NCBI RefSeq assembly: GCF_003205835.1
Contig: NZ_CP029773.1
Coordinates: 1,086,501-1,150,500, forward strand
Direction of reading: 5' to 3'
From: Stenotrophomonas maltophilia
GTDB taxonomy: Bacteria > Pseudomonadota > Gammaproteobacteria > Xanthomonadales > Xanthomonadaceae
Length of the DNA stretch: 64,000 nt
The notes beneath the pieces were generated by a model, which had not been told where the DNA came from, searched no databases, and saw only the letters and a program-made list of their open reading frames with translations. The translations under genes and the position numbers were made by a program. Position 1 is the stretch's first letter, and each line of letters begins with the position of its first letter. Shown here piece after piece: positions 1-7,498 of this stretch.

Positions 1-602
1 CGGTCGGCGCCAGCCACGATTGGGTCTACCTGGAAGGTGCGGCGGGCACGGGCAAGACCCACCAGGCGCTGGCGATGTGCTCCAGCGCCGAGCAGGCCGG
101 GCGACTGCCGACCTACGTACCGCTGGCCAGCGCCGCTGGCCGCGTTCGTGCGGCGCTCGATGGGCTGGAAGCGCGCGAACTGGTGGCGCTGGACGGCCTG
201 GATGAGGTTGCCGGCAACCGTGAGGACGAGATCGCGCTGTTCGATTTCCATAACCGTGCGCGCGCTGCGGGCGTGACCGTGCTGTACACGGCGCAGAAGG
301 CGCCGGGCGAACTGGGCCTGGTGTTGCCGGACCTGCGCTCGCGGTTGGGCCAGTGCGTGCGCGTGCTGCTGCAGCCGCTGGATGAGGAAGGGCGGGCCGC
401 AGTGCTGCGCGAACGCGCGCTGCGGCGTGGGCTGGCGATCGACGAGGCCTCCATCGAGTGGCTGCTGTCGCATACCGGGCGTGAGCTGGGTGGCTTGATC
501 ACGCTGCTGGACTGGCTGGACCGCGAGTCGCTGGCGGCGAAGCGGCGGATCACCGTGCCGTTCCTGCGCCAGGTGCTGGAAGAAGGCCGGCCGCGTTACT
601 GA
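1..602 (+). CDS. hda: DnaA regulatory inactivator Hda (5' end cut off by the window)
   Basis: Hda is an AAA+ protein related to DnaA. Bound to the DNA-loaded sliding clamp, it stimulates hydrolysis of DnaA-ATP and so limits re-initiation of replication. The open frame begins at base 3, already close to the ATPase core. A Walker A motif GAAGTGKT lies at visible residues 12-19, a Walker B-like stretch VALDGLDEV follows near residue 60, and the frame ends with the small helical lid (RQVLEEGRPRY). The family is about 230 residues long, so roughly 30 N-terminal residues, including the expected clamp-binding motif, lie outside the window. The gene converges on murU across a repeat-filled spacer. 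Confidence 0.9.
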   Translation, partial: VGASHDWVYLEGAAGTGKTHQALAMCSSAEQAGRLPTYVPLASAAGRVRAALDGLEARELVALDGLDEVAGNREDEIALFDFHNRARAAGVTVLYTAQKAPGELGLVLPDLRSRLGQCVRVLLQPLDEEGRAAVLRERALRRGLAIDEASIEWLLSHTGRELGGLITLLDWLDRESLAAKRRITVPFLRQVLEEGRPRY

Positions 603-693
603 GGGTAGGGTTTGTTTGCAGGGCTGCCGCCCTGCACCCGCCGAAGCCGAAGCCGAAGCAACGTCAACGTCAAAAGCGGGCTATCCGTGGGAT

Positions 694-795
694 GGCGGGG
701 TGGCTCAGGTTGCGGGGGACGGCGCAAGTACGTCCATGTAGCCTCGGTCGCGCCATCCATGGCGCTCACGCCCCCGCAACCTGAGCCACCCCGCC
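694..795. repeat. Long inverted repeat, copy 1 (25-bp arms, 52-bp loop)
   Basis: Bases 694-718 and 771-795 are perfect reverse complements (GGCGGGGTGGC...), enclosing a 52-bp loop (719-770). Read in the opposite orientation, the loop of the second element at 987-1090 has the same length and matches at 44 of 52 positions, although the arms differ. The loop holds AAGTACGTCCATGTA and a smaller hairpin GCGCCAT/ATGGCGC. It lies about 90 bp after the hda stop. No open frame explains it. Confidence 0.85.
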
Positions 796-846
796 TTCGA
801 CAGGTTCCCGCGATCTGCCGGGACTGCGTACTGCATTGCTGTTGAT

Positions 847-907
847 GGGTGTCGACCTTGGTCGATACGTGTCTTGCTTGTGGTGGGTGTCGACCTTGGT
901 CGACACC
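847..907. repeat. Direct repeat of a 19-bp palindromic unit
   Basis: GGGTGTCGACCTTGGTCGA occurs at 847-865 and again at 885-903. Each copy contains the palindrome TCGACCTTGGTCGA. The second copy extends to a perfect 22-bp palindrome, GGTGTCGACC/GGTCGACACC around a TT centre, at 886-907. It sits between the two long inverted repeats and may belong to the same composite element. The function is not known to me. Confidence 0.75.
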
Positions 908-986
908 AGAGCGAGCGTAGCGACGCGACCCGCTTTTGCTTTTCTTTTTTCTTTTCCGTGGCTGGACGCCCACGGAAACTGTCAGA

Positions 987-1090
987 GGCCGGTCGGGTGG
1001 GCCATGCAGGGGCGTTGGCGCCATGGATGGCGCCATCGAGCTTACATGGACGTACTTGCAGCGTCCCCTGCATGGCCCACCCGACCGGCC
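987..1090. repeat. Long inverted repeat, copy 2 (26-bp arms, 52-bp loop)
   Basis: Bases 987-1012 and 1065-1090 are perfect reverse complements (GGCCGGTCGGGTGGGCCA...), around a 52-bp loop (1013-1064). The element is inverted relative to copy 1 and lies 40 bp past the murU stop codon. The arms have diverged from copy 1 yet each remains fully self-complementary, while the loop is conserved. That pattern suggests a folded structure is maintained. Confidence 0.85.
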
Positions 1091-1129
1091 AAACACGCGA
1101 TCCGCTCTACGCGACCAACCACGAGGGGC

Positions 1130-1840
1130 TCAGCCGTTCGCCGCCAACTCAGCATCCAGCGCGCGCAGGCGATCCACGGTCCCGACATCGGTCCAGCGCC
1201 CGCGATGGTGCTGCCCCGTCATCAACCCCTGTGCCATGAAATGCTTCTGCAGCGGCACCACCGAGAACTTCGGCGGGAGCCGCTCGCTGCCCGGCGCATC
1301 ACCGATCACCGCGCGCCAGTCGGCCACGATCGATGGACGGTACACGCCGATGCCGGCATAGGTCAGGCAAGGCCCTGCACGGTCGTGGTGCAGCAGGCCC
1401 TGTGCATCCAGGCGGTAGTCACCGTCCGGGTGCTGAACCGGATTGTCGACCAGCACCAGATGCGCCTGGCCCTGCGGCTCGCGCGGCAGCGTGGCGAAAT
1501 CGAAATCGGTCCAGATGTCGCCGTTCACGACCAGGAACGGGGCGTCGCCCAGCGCCGGCAACGCGTTGAGGATGCCGCCGCCGGTTTCCAGCGGGGTCGC
1601 TCCTTCGTACAGGAAATGCAGGCGCAGGCCCCATTGGCTGCCATCGCCCAGTGTCGCCGGAAACTGCTCGGCCAGCCATGCGGTGTTGACCACCACCTCG
1701 CGTATGCCCAGCGCCGCGAGGCGTTCCAGGTGCCAGACGATCAGTGGCTTGCCGGCCACTTCCAGCAGCGGCTTGGGCGTGCGCAGGGTCAGCGGGCGCA
1801 TGCGCTCACCCAGCCCAGCGGCAAAGACCAGTGCCTTCAT
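1130..1840 (-). CDS. murU: N-acetylmuramate alpha-1-phosphate uridylyltransferase MurU
   Basis: The 236-residue nucleotidyltransferase has the N-terminal signature AAGLGERMRPLT followed by KPLLEVAGKPLI, a GDIW metal/nucleotide motif near residue 105, and a TDVGTVDRL ending. In the MurU/AmgK recycling route known from Pseudomonas, it turns MurNAc-1-phosphate plus UTP into UDP-MurNAc, bypassing de novo synthesis and lowering fosfomycin sensitivity. Its start overlaps the stop of the upstream kinase gene by four bases (ATGA), so the two are very probably co-translated. Members of the same fold (GlmU, RfbA) differ in length and context; the partner kinase makes MurU the best call. Confidence 0.9.
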   Translation of the reverse strand: MKALVFAAGLGERMRPLTLRTPKPLLEVAGKPLIVWHLERLAALGIREVVVNTAWLAEQFPATLGDGSQWGLRLHFLYEGATPLETGGGILNALPALGDAPFLVVNGDIWTDFDFATLPREPQGQAHLVLVDNPVQHPDGDYRLDAQGLLHHDRAGPCLTYAGIGVYRPSIVADWRAVIGDAPGSERLPPKFSVVPLQKHFMAQGLMTGQHHRGRWTDVGTVDRLRALDAELAANG

Positions 1841-2862
1841 CGGGCCACGCGCATCGGTGCGGCCAGCTCGGCCAGCGCCGGCTTGATGCGGTCGTCCAGC
1901 AGCTGCTGCAGCGGTGCCAGCTCGCGGTAGCGCGGCAGCACTTCATCCAGATAGGTGATGAAGCGCGGTGCATCGTCCAGGTAGTGACCCTTGTTGTCGC
2001 GGTAGCGCAGGCGGCAGAACAGGCCAAGGATCTTCACGTGGCGCTGGATGCCCATCCAGTCGGCATCGCGCAGGAAGGTGGCGCGGTCGGGCACCGGCAG
2101 GCCGGCGTCGCGGGCACGCTCGTGGTACTGCGCCAGCCACTCGTCCACGCGCTGCAGCGGCCAGCTCAGAAACGCGTCCTTGAACAGGCTCATCGCATCG
2201 TAGGCGATCGGGCCACGCACCAGGTCCTGGAAATCCAGCACCGCGGGGCCGTCGTCGACCGGCATCAGGTTGCGCGGCATGTAATCGCGGTGGGTCATCA
2301 GCTGGGCCTGGCCCAGCGCGTTGTCCATCAACCGGCGGTGCACCAGCTGCAGCCCTTCAATCTCGCCACAGTCCAGCTCCAGCTTCAGGTGGCGCTGCAG
2401 GAACCATTCGTCGAACAGGCCGGCATCGCGCTGCAGCAGCGCTTCACCGAACTGGCCGAAGTCGGCCGGCACCGGAATCGCCTGCAGGCGCAGCAGCTGT
2501 TCGATCGAACGGCCAAACCATTCATCGGCATTGCGCTCGTCGAGGATCCTGGCCAGGGTCGGGCCGCCGAGATCTTCCAACAGCAGGAAGCCGGCATCCA
2601 GGTCCTGCGCCAGCAGCGCGGGCACGCGCAGGCCGTTGTCGTGCAGCAGGCCGCGCATGCGCAGCCACGGCCGCGGATCTTCCAGTCCCGGCGGGGCGTC
2701 CATCACGATGTGGCTGCCGCGCGTGCTGGTGGTGCGCCAGTAGCTGCGCATGCCGGCATCGACCGAGGCGCGTTCGACCACCGCGTTGGCATCATCGAGC
2801 TGGGTACGGGCCCACTGCAGGCGCTGCGCGCTGCGCTGGGGATCAGAGGCGGGTTCGGTCAT
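1837..2862 (-). CDS. amgK: N-acetylmuramate/N-acetylglucosamine kinase AmgK
   Basis: This aminoglycoside-phosphotransferase-fold kinase has 341 residues from the ATG at 2862. It carries the catalytic-loop motif THRDYMPRNL and the metal-binding LDFQD segment typical of the fold. AmgK phosphorylates MurNAc or GlcNAc at the anomeric position; MurU, translated from the overlapping downstream gene, then adds UMP. Together they recycle cell-wall sugars in the cytoplasm. The frame can be extended upstream, but the extra residues are low-complexity and overlap the next gene, so the start MTEPASD is preferred. Confidence 0.88.
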   Translation of the reverse strand: MTEPASDPQRSAQRLQWARTQLDDANAVVERASVDAGMRSYWRTTSTRGSHIVMDAPPGLEDPRPWLRMRGLLHDNGLRVPALLAQDLDAGFLLLEDLGGPTLARILDERNADEWFGRSIEQLLRLQAIPVPADFGQFGEALLQRDAGLFDEWFLQRHLKLELDCGEIEGLQLVHRRLMDNALGQAQLMTHRDYMPRNLMPVDDGPAVLDFQDLVRGPIAYDAMSLFKDAFLSWPLQRVDEWLAQYHERARDAGLPVPDRATFLRDADWMGIQRHVKILGLFCRLRYRDNKGHYLDDAPRFITYLDEVLPRYRELAPLQQLLDDRIKPALAELAAPMRVAR

Positions 2863-2926
2863 GCAGGCATATCCGGGCGCGCCGGGCGCGCCAACGTCGG
2901 CAACAGGAGGGGAAGGGGGAGCGGCG

Positions 2927-3196
2927 TCAGCGGCGGCCGCTGAGCAGGCGCAGGACGGCAAGAACGGCTACCGCGCCCACCACCGCACCGAGGAAACCGG
3001 CCGGTTCGCCGGGGGCGTACCAGCCCATGTACTGGCCGAACCAGCCGGCCAGCAGGGCACCGAGAATGCCCAGCACGATGGTCAGCAGGCAGCCCATGCG
3101 GTTGTTGCCGGGCATGAAGAAGCGCCCGAGCAGGCCGACGAAGAAGCCAACCAGCAGGATGTACAGCCAGCTGCTGCTGCCGAACAGACCATTCAT
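2927..3196 (-). CDS. GlsB/YeaQ/YmgE-family small membrane protein
   Basis: The 89-residue protein is almost entirely hydrophobic, with three predicted membrane helices: WLYILLVGFFVGLLGRF, then GCLLTIVLGILGALLAGW, then FLGAVVGAVAVLAVLRLL. The glycine-rich helix pattern and the G-R-F-x-M-P-G turn after helix 1 are typical of the GlsB/YeaQ/YmgE family, often called stress-associated. The start chosen is the ATG at 3196 (MNGLFGSSS), because the 13 extra upstream residues do not look like family sequence. It is transcribed towards amgK but is separated from it and is probably an independent unit. Confidence 0.85.
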   Translation of the reverse strand: MNGLFGSSSWLYILLVGFFVGLLGRFFMPGNNRMGCLLTIVLGILGALLAGWFGQYMGWYAPGEPAGFLGAVVGAVAVLAVLRLLSGRR

Positions 3197-3265
3197 GCGC
3201 GCGGATTCCGCTTGAGTGTGGACGCAGCCTAGCAAGGCCAGGCTGCGTCCGTCACGGGTGCCGGA

Positions 3266-4759
3266 TCAGCAGCAGCCGTGGTCGCCGTGGCGGGTGCCGC
3301 TGTCGGCAGCCACCGGCGAACCGCTGGTCTCGCCGCGCAGGCTGGCGGCGTAGTGCTCGCTGATCACCTTGGACACGCAGGCGGTGACCTTCTTGCCCAT
3401 CGGGATGTGCAGGAACTCGTTCGGGCCGTGCGCGTTGGAATGCGGGCCGAGTACGCCGGTGATCATGAACTGGGCGCCCGGGAACTTCTCACCCAGCATG
3501 CCCATGAACGGAATCGAGCCGCCTTCGCCCATGTACATCGCCGGCTTGCCGAAGAAGGCCTGGCTGGCGTCGTCGATGGCCTGGGTCAGCCACGGCGCCA
3601 TCGCCGGGGCGTTCCAGCCGGTGGACGCCTTTTCCAGGTCCAGGGTGACGTGGGCGCCGTTCGGCGGATCGCGCAGCAGCGCTTCCTTCAGCAGCTCGCC
3701 ACAGGTCTTGCCATCGGCGGTCGGCGGCAGGCGCAGCGACAGCTTCACCGAGGTCTGCGGGCGCAGCACGTTGCCGGCCGATTCCAGCGCCGGCATGCCA
3801 CCCACGCCGGTGACCGACAGTGCCGGACGCCAGGTGCGGTTGAGCACCAGTTCGGTCAGGTCTTCGTTCATCGGGCGCAGGCCGTCGACCATCGGGAACT
3901 TCTCGAAGATCTCGGTATCCACCACTTCCGCGGCGCGCTTGGCCTGTTCCTGGCGCTCGGCCGGAATCTCAACGTTCATGCCGTCGATCAGGATGCGGCC
4001 GGTGTCCTGGTCCTCGATGCGCGACAGCAGCTGGCGCAGCAGGCGGAAGCTGGACGGCACCACGCCGGAGGCATCGCCGGAGTGCACGCCTTCATTGAGC
4101 ACCTTCACAGTGAAGTTGCCGCCGGTCAGGCCGCGCAGCGAGGTGGTGCACCACAGCTGATCGTAGTTGGCGCAGCCCGAATCCAGGCAGACCACCAGCG
4201 ACGGCTTGCCGATGCGGTCGGCCAGATGGTCGACGTAGGCCGGCAGGTCATAGCTGCCCGACTCTTCACAGGCTTCGATCAGCACCACGCAGCGGGCGTG
4301 CGGCAGGCCCTGGGCCTGCAGTGCCAGTACCGCAGCCAGCGAGCCGAAGATCGCGTAGCCGTCGTCGGCGCCGCCGCGGCCATACAGCTTGTCGCCGCGC
4401 AGGACCGGGGTCCACGGGCCGAGGTCGTCGTCCCAGCCGGTCATTTCCGGCTGCTTGTCGAGGTGGCCGTAGAGCAGGATGGTGTCGTCGCCAGTCTCGG
4501 CACCGGTGGCCGGAATTTCCAGGAAGATCAGCGGGGTACGGCCTTCCAGGCGCACCACTTCAACCTTCAGGCCGGGCAGCTGCTGGGCCTTGGCCCAGTT
4601 CTCCATCAGGGTGACCGCCTGTTCCATGTAGCCGTTCTGCACCCAATTGGCGTCGAACATCGGCGACTTGTTGGGAATGCGGATGTAGTCGACCAACTGC
4701 GGGACGATTTCGCTGTCCCACTTGTCATTGACGAATTGGCCGAGCTTGGCGCTGTCCAT
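3266..4759 (-). CDS. M20-family metallopeptidase (dipeptidase type)
   Basis: The 497-residue M20 peptidase is probably cytoplasmic, as no signal peptide is seen. Expected metal and catalytic positions are visible: LYGHLDKQPE (His, Asp), the bridging Asp in GGADDGY, the general-base pair in EACEESGS, CLDSG, and the last ligand in GPHSNAHGPNE. A dimerisation domain lies between about residues 210 and 380. The start at 4759 is preferred over an ATG six codons upstream because GGAG lies 6 bases before it. The C-terminus ends in HGDHGCC, a short His/Cys tail beyond the fold. The family hydrolyses dipeptides or small peptides; the substrate cannot be told from sequence. Confidence 0.88.
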   Translation of the reverse strand: MDSAKLGQFVNDKWDSEIVPQLVDYIRIPNKSPMFDANWVQNGYMEQAVTLMENWAKAQQLPGLKVEVVRLEGRTPLIFLEIPATGAETGDDTILLYGHLDKQPEMTGWDDDLGPWTPVLRGDKLYGRGGADDGYAIFGSLAAVLALQAQGLPHARCVVLIEACEESGSYDLPAYVDHLADRIGKPSLVVCLDSGCANYDQLWCTTSLRGLTGGNFTVKVLNEGVHSGDASGVVPSSFRLLRQLLSRIEDQDTGRILIDGMNVEIPAERQEQAKRAAEVVDTEIFEKFPMVDGLRPMNEDLTELVLNRTWRPALSVTGVGGMPALESAGNVLRPQTSVKLSLRLPPTADGKTCGELLKEALLRDPPNGAHVTLDLEKASTGWNAPAMAPWLTQAIDDASQAFFGKPAMYMGEGGSIPFMGMLGEKFPGAQFMITGVLGPHSNAHGPNEFLHIPMGKKVTACVSKVISEHYAASLRGETSGSPVAADSGTRHGDHGCC

Positions 4760-4958
4760 CTGAAACTCCAGTTGCATGGGCTGATCCGCCCATTCTACGC
4801 CTGTGCTGCGGGTAGGGTTTTTCCTACATCACGTCGGGTATTTGGCTGGCTTACGGAAATCCGGGAAACCGATAGGCTGTGCACATGTGGTGACGGACAC
4901 TGTTCCTGCCGACGGGATTGCCGGTCGGGACGGCCAGAATCACAGGGAGATACACGTC

Positions 4959-5285
4959 GTGCCTTGGTTTGTCGTGTTGAGGGCACTGGTGCTGGTAGTG
5001 GGGATCGCTGGGGCGCATGCCGCCGAACCGATCGACATCAACCGCGCCGATGCGCAGGCGCTGCAGCAGGGATTGACGATGGTCGGAGCCGCCAAGGCCG
5101 AGGCAATCGTCGAGCACCGGCGCAGACACGGCCCGTTTCACCGCGTCGAGGACCTGACGCAGGTGAAGGGGATAGGGAAAGCAATCGTCGAACGGAATCG
5201 ACAGCGGATCACCGTAGGCAACAGGCTGTTGCCAGCGGATCCGGTACCCGGATCGGTACCGGTGCGGACCGTACCCAGGCGCTGA
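4959..5285 (+). CDS. comEA: ComEA-type helix-hairpin-helix DNA-binding protein
   Basis: The 108-residue exported protein has a short signal peptide ending AGAHA, then two helix-hairpin-helix units (INRADAQALQQGLTMVG and DLTQVKGIGKAIVERN). This matches ComEA-like periplasmic proteins that bind incoming double-stranded DNA during natural transformation. The GTG at 4959 is chosen because GGGAG lies 9 bases upstream and it gives a clean signal peptide; the frame upstream is open but unlike the family. The last 45 bases are rich in overlapping GGTACC palindromes. A stretch of CAGGA hairpins follows directly after the stop. Confidence 0.85.
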   Translation: MPWFVVLRALVLVVGIAGAHAAEPIDINRADAQALQQGLTMVGAAKAEAIVEHRRRHGPFHRVEDLTQVKGIGKAIVERNRQRITVGNRLLPADPVPGSVPVRTVPRR

Positions 5286-5557
5286 CAGCAGGAATCGTCG
5301 GAACCGGCAGGAGGCTGGTTCACCGGACACGGGCAGGAAGTCCGTGACCACCGACCGCCGCAGGATGCGGCACCAATCACCAGGATGGTGGCATCACAGA
5401 CCTGTGGAAGGGGCTGAGATACAAACAGGACAGACGCGGCCGCGTGCAGGATGCATCGCTACCCCCACTGCGCAGGATGCGAGGGGGCGGCAGCAGGCCG
5501 ACAAGGACGTAACGATTGCCCGGTACGACACATGGCTGTGTCGCCGGGCAGTTTCAT
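5286..5557 (+). ncRNA. Candidate CsrA/RsmA-sequestering small RNA
   Basis: This 350-base intergenic space has no convincing gene, but it contains eight CAGGA motifs in about 190 bases (at 5289, 5308, 5334, 5361, 5381, 5426, 5447, 5473) plus ACAAGGACGT at 5501. Several sit in the loop of short perfect stems: GCCGCA-GGA-TGCGGC (5357-5371), CACCA-GGA-TGGTG (5378-5390), TGCA-GGA-TGCA (5445-5455), CGCA-GGA-TGCG (5471-5481, inside a CCCCC/GGGGG stem) and CACGG...CCGTG (5328-5346). A strong hairpin with a T-rich tail ends the array. CsrA/RsmA proteins are known to bind GGA in hairpin loops with consensus near ACARGGAUGU, and RsmX/Y/Z and CsrB RNAs carry such arrays. The 5' end and promoter are not defined. 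Confidence 0.6.
5517..5557 (+). terminator. Hairpin terminator at the end of the CAGGA array
   Basis: TGCCCGG-TA-CGACACA pairs with TGTGTCG-CCGGGCA across a TGGC loop (14 pairs, one 2-base bulge) and is followed by GTTTCATTT. The T-run is interrupted, so termination may be partial. It would end the candidate RNA 80 bases before the next gene. Confidence 0.6.
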
Positions 5558-5636
5558 TTCCGGCGCCTGGTTTTGCCGTGGCCACCACGGGCCGATGGTG
5601 TACGGTGGCCGCTCCGCATGGAAAGGACACCGCTGG

Positions 5637-6722
5637 ATGTTTCCGCACCGCCCCACCACCCTGATGCTCGCCCTTGCACTGGCCCTGCCGCTGCTGGCCC
5701 AGGCTGCCGCGCCGACGCCGGCGGCCAAGCCCGCAGCTGCCACTGCCGGCAGCGCCGACGTGCGCGGGCCGACCGATCTCAAGCCGGGCGAATACCTGTG
5801 GCATCCGGAAATCTCGCCGACCGGCCCGATCGTGCTGGTGGTCAGCCTTGATGAGCAGCGCGCCTACGTCTACCGCAACGGCATTGCCATCGGCCTGACC
5901 ACGATCAGCTCGGGCAAGGCCGGGCACGAAACACCCACCGGTGTGTTCACCATCCTGCAGAAGGACAAGGACCACAAGTCCAACCTCTACAACAGCGCGC
6001 CGATGCCGTACATGCAGCGGCTGACCTGGGACGGCATCGCCCTGCATGGCGGCAGCCTGCCCGGTCATCCGGCCTCGCATGGCTGCGTGCGGCTGCCGCA
6101 GGCCTTCGCGCAGAAGCTGTTCAGTGAAACCCAGCGCGGCGATACCGTGGTCGTGGCCGATGCCAAGAGCTCGCCGATGACGCTGGCCTATCCGTCGGTG
6201 CTGGCACCGGTCAACGCGCGCGGCCAGGCCCTGCCGGAGACCGAGGGCGGGGCGCCGGCGCAGGCCTGGTGGGATGACAGCGCGGCCCCGGCCGGGCAGG
6301 TCGGCATCCTGGTCAGCCTGCACGACCAGCGCCTGTACGTGCTGCGCGATGGCGTGATGATCGGCGAGTCGCCGCTGAAGGCCGACGCCCTGCCGGCGTT
6401 CCAGGGCACCACCCTGTTCGTGATGGGGCAGGGCTACAGCGATACGCCCAGCCCGTTGGACGCGAACCAGCGCCTGCACCAGTGGACAGCCTATCCGCTG
6501 CTGGGCCAGGACCGTGCCCAGGCAACCCCGGACCTGCTGGCCACGCCCTCGCTGCCGATGGCGCTGCCGGCCGATTTCGCCCGCCAGCTGTACCAGGTGC
6601 TGGTACCGGGCACGACCCTGCTGGTGACCTCGCTGCCGGCGGTCCGCCCAAGCCCGGCTGAATCCGGAATGCAGCCGGTCTTGGAATCCGAGCCGCCAGG
6701 GTCCACCCTCAAGGGCAACTGA
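5637..6722 (+). CDS. Periplasmic L,D-transpeptidase (YkuD) with a degenerate second repeat
   Basis: The 361-residue exported protein has a signal peptide of about 22 residues ending LLAQAAA, followed by an Ala/Pro linker. The catalytic YkuD domain (about 50-180) includes TPTGVFTI and the active-site run HGGSLPGHPASHGCVRL with the nucleophilic Cys. Such enzymes make 3-3 crosslinks in peptidoglycan or attach proteins to it. The C-terminal half (about 220-330) begins VSLHDQRLYVLRDGV, which mirrors VSLDEQRAYVYRNGI of the first domain, but it lacks SHGC; it looks like a duplicated, non-catalytic copy. The ATG at 5637 is preceded by AAAGGA. The next gene is another L,D-transpeptidase-like protein 16 bases on. 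Confidence 0.88.
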   Translation: MFPHRPTTLMLALALALPLLAQAAAPTPAAKPAAATAGSADVRGPTDLKPGEYLWHPEISPTGPIVLVVSLDEQRAYVYRNGIAIGLTTISSGKAGHETPTGVFTILQKDKDHKSNLYNSAPMPYMQRLTWDGIALHGGSLPGHPASHGCVRLPQAFAQKLFSETQRGDTVVVADAKSSPMTLAYPSVLAPVNARGQALPETEGGAPAQAWWDDSAAPAGQVGILVSLHDQRLYVLRDGVMIGESPLKADALPAFQGTTLFVMGQGYSDTPSPLDANQRLHQWTAYPLLGQDRAQATPDLLATPSLPMALPADFARQLYQVLVPGTTLLVTSLPAVRPSPAESGMQPVLESEPPGSTLKGN

Positions 6723-6738
6723 GTCTCTCGTTGTGCTC

Positions 6739-7464
6739 ATGACTGCATCCCGCCTGTGCCGGCTGGCCGCGTTCGGCCTGCTGGCGACCTCGGCCAGCGC
6801 CCCGGCGCTGGCACAGACGCCCGCCCTCGCCACCAGTGCCGATGATCTGGCTGCCCTGCTGTCGCGCAGTGCGCCCAAGGCTGACCGCCACGTGTTGCAG
6901 CTGGCGGCGCACGCCATGCGCTGCGCGCTGCAGCGGCCGGAGCTGGGCATCAATGGTGATCGCCTCAGCGTGATCGATTATTCGCGGCCGTCCACCGAGC
7001 CGCGTCTGTGGGTGTTCGACCTGGCCCACCAGCGCCTGCTGTTCGAGGAATGGGTGGCGCATGGCCGCAACAGCGGTGAGAACCGCACCGAACACTTCTC
7101 CAACCGCGATGGCAGCTTCATGTCCAGCCTCGGCGCGTTCACCGCGCAGGAGACCTACATGGGCGGCAATGGGTATTCGCTGCGCCTGGCCGGGCTGGAG
7201 CCGGGCTTCAACGACCGCGCGCGCGAACGCGCCATCGTCATCCATGGCGCCCCCTACGTGAACCCGGCGACCGCGCAGCTGCAGGGACGGCTCGGCCGCA
7301 GCCTGGGCTGCCCTGCGGTACGCCTGTCGGTGGCCAAGCCGCTGATCGACGCATTGCGCGGCGGCACGATGGTGTTCGCCTACTACCCCGACCAGGACTG
7401 GCTGAAGCACTCGCAGCTGCTGGGCGGCGAGTGCGGTGGCCAGGGTACGCTCGCCACCCGGTGA
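6739..7464 (+). CDS. Murein L,D-transpeptidase catalytic-domain protein (YkuD_2 type)
   Basis: The 241-residue exported protein has a signal peptide ending SAPALAQ. The core contains LWVFDLAHQRLLFEEWVAHGR, NRDGSFMSSLGAF, a catalytic-region His in VIHGAPYV and SLGCPAVRL with the probable nucleophile Cys. This is the YkuD_2 variant of the L,D-transpeptidase fold, probably acting on peptidoglycan in the periplasm. It follows the preceding transpeptidase by 16 bases and is presumably in the same operon. The ATG at 6739 is listed; a GTG two codons earlier (6733) is an equally possible start, and neither has a strong ribosome-binding site. Confidence 0.83.
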   Translation: MTASRLCRLAAFGLLATSASAPALAQTPALATSADDLAALLSRSAPKADRHVLQLAAHAMRCALQRPELGINGDRLSVIDYSRPSTEPRLWVFDLAHQRLLFEEWVAHGRNSGENRTEHFSNRDGSFMSSLGAFTAQETYMGGNGYSLRLAGLEPGFNDRARERAIVIHGAPYVNPATAQLQGRLGRSLGCPAVRLSVAKPLIDALRGGTMVFAYYPDQDWLKHSQLLGGECGGQGTLATR

Positions 7465-7498
7465 TGCACGACGGCGCGCAGCATGATGCAATGCGCCG

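Noticed and set aside
836..1930. Long open frame on the plus strand through the repeat island into murU
   Set aside because: It is antisense to murU and runs through the inverted repeats; no family resemblance.
3278..5347. Long open frame on the plus strand opposite the M20 peptidase and beyond
   Set aside because: Antisense to a well-conserved peptidase gene; residue composition (His/Gln/Val/Arg-rich) is typical of antisense frames in high-GC genes, with no domain.
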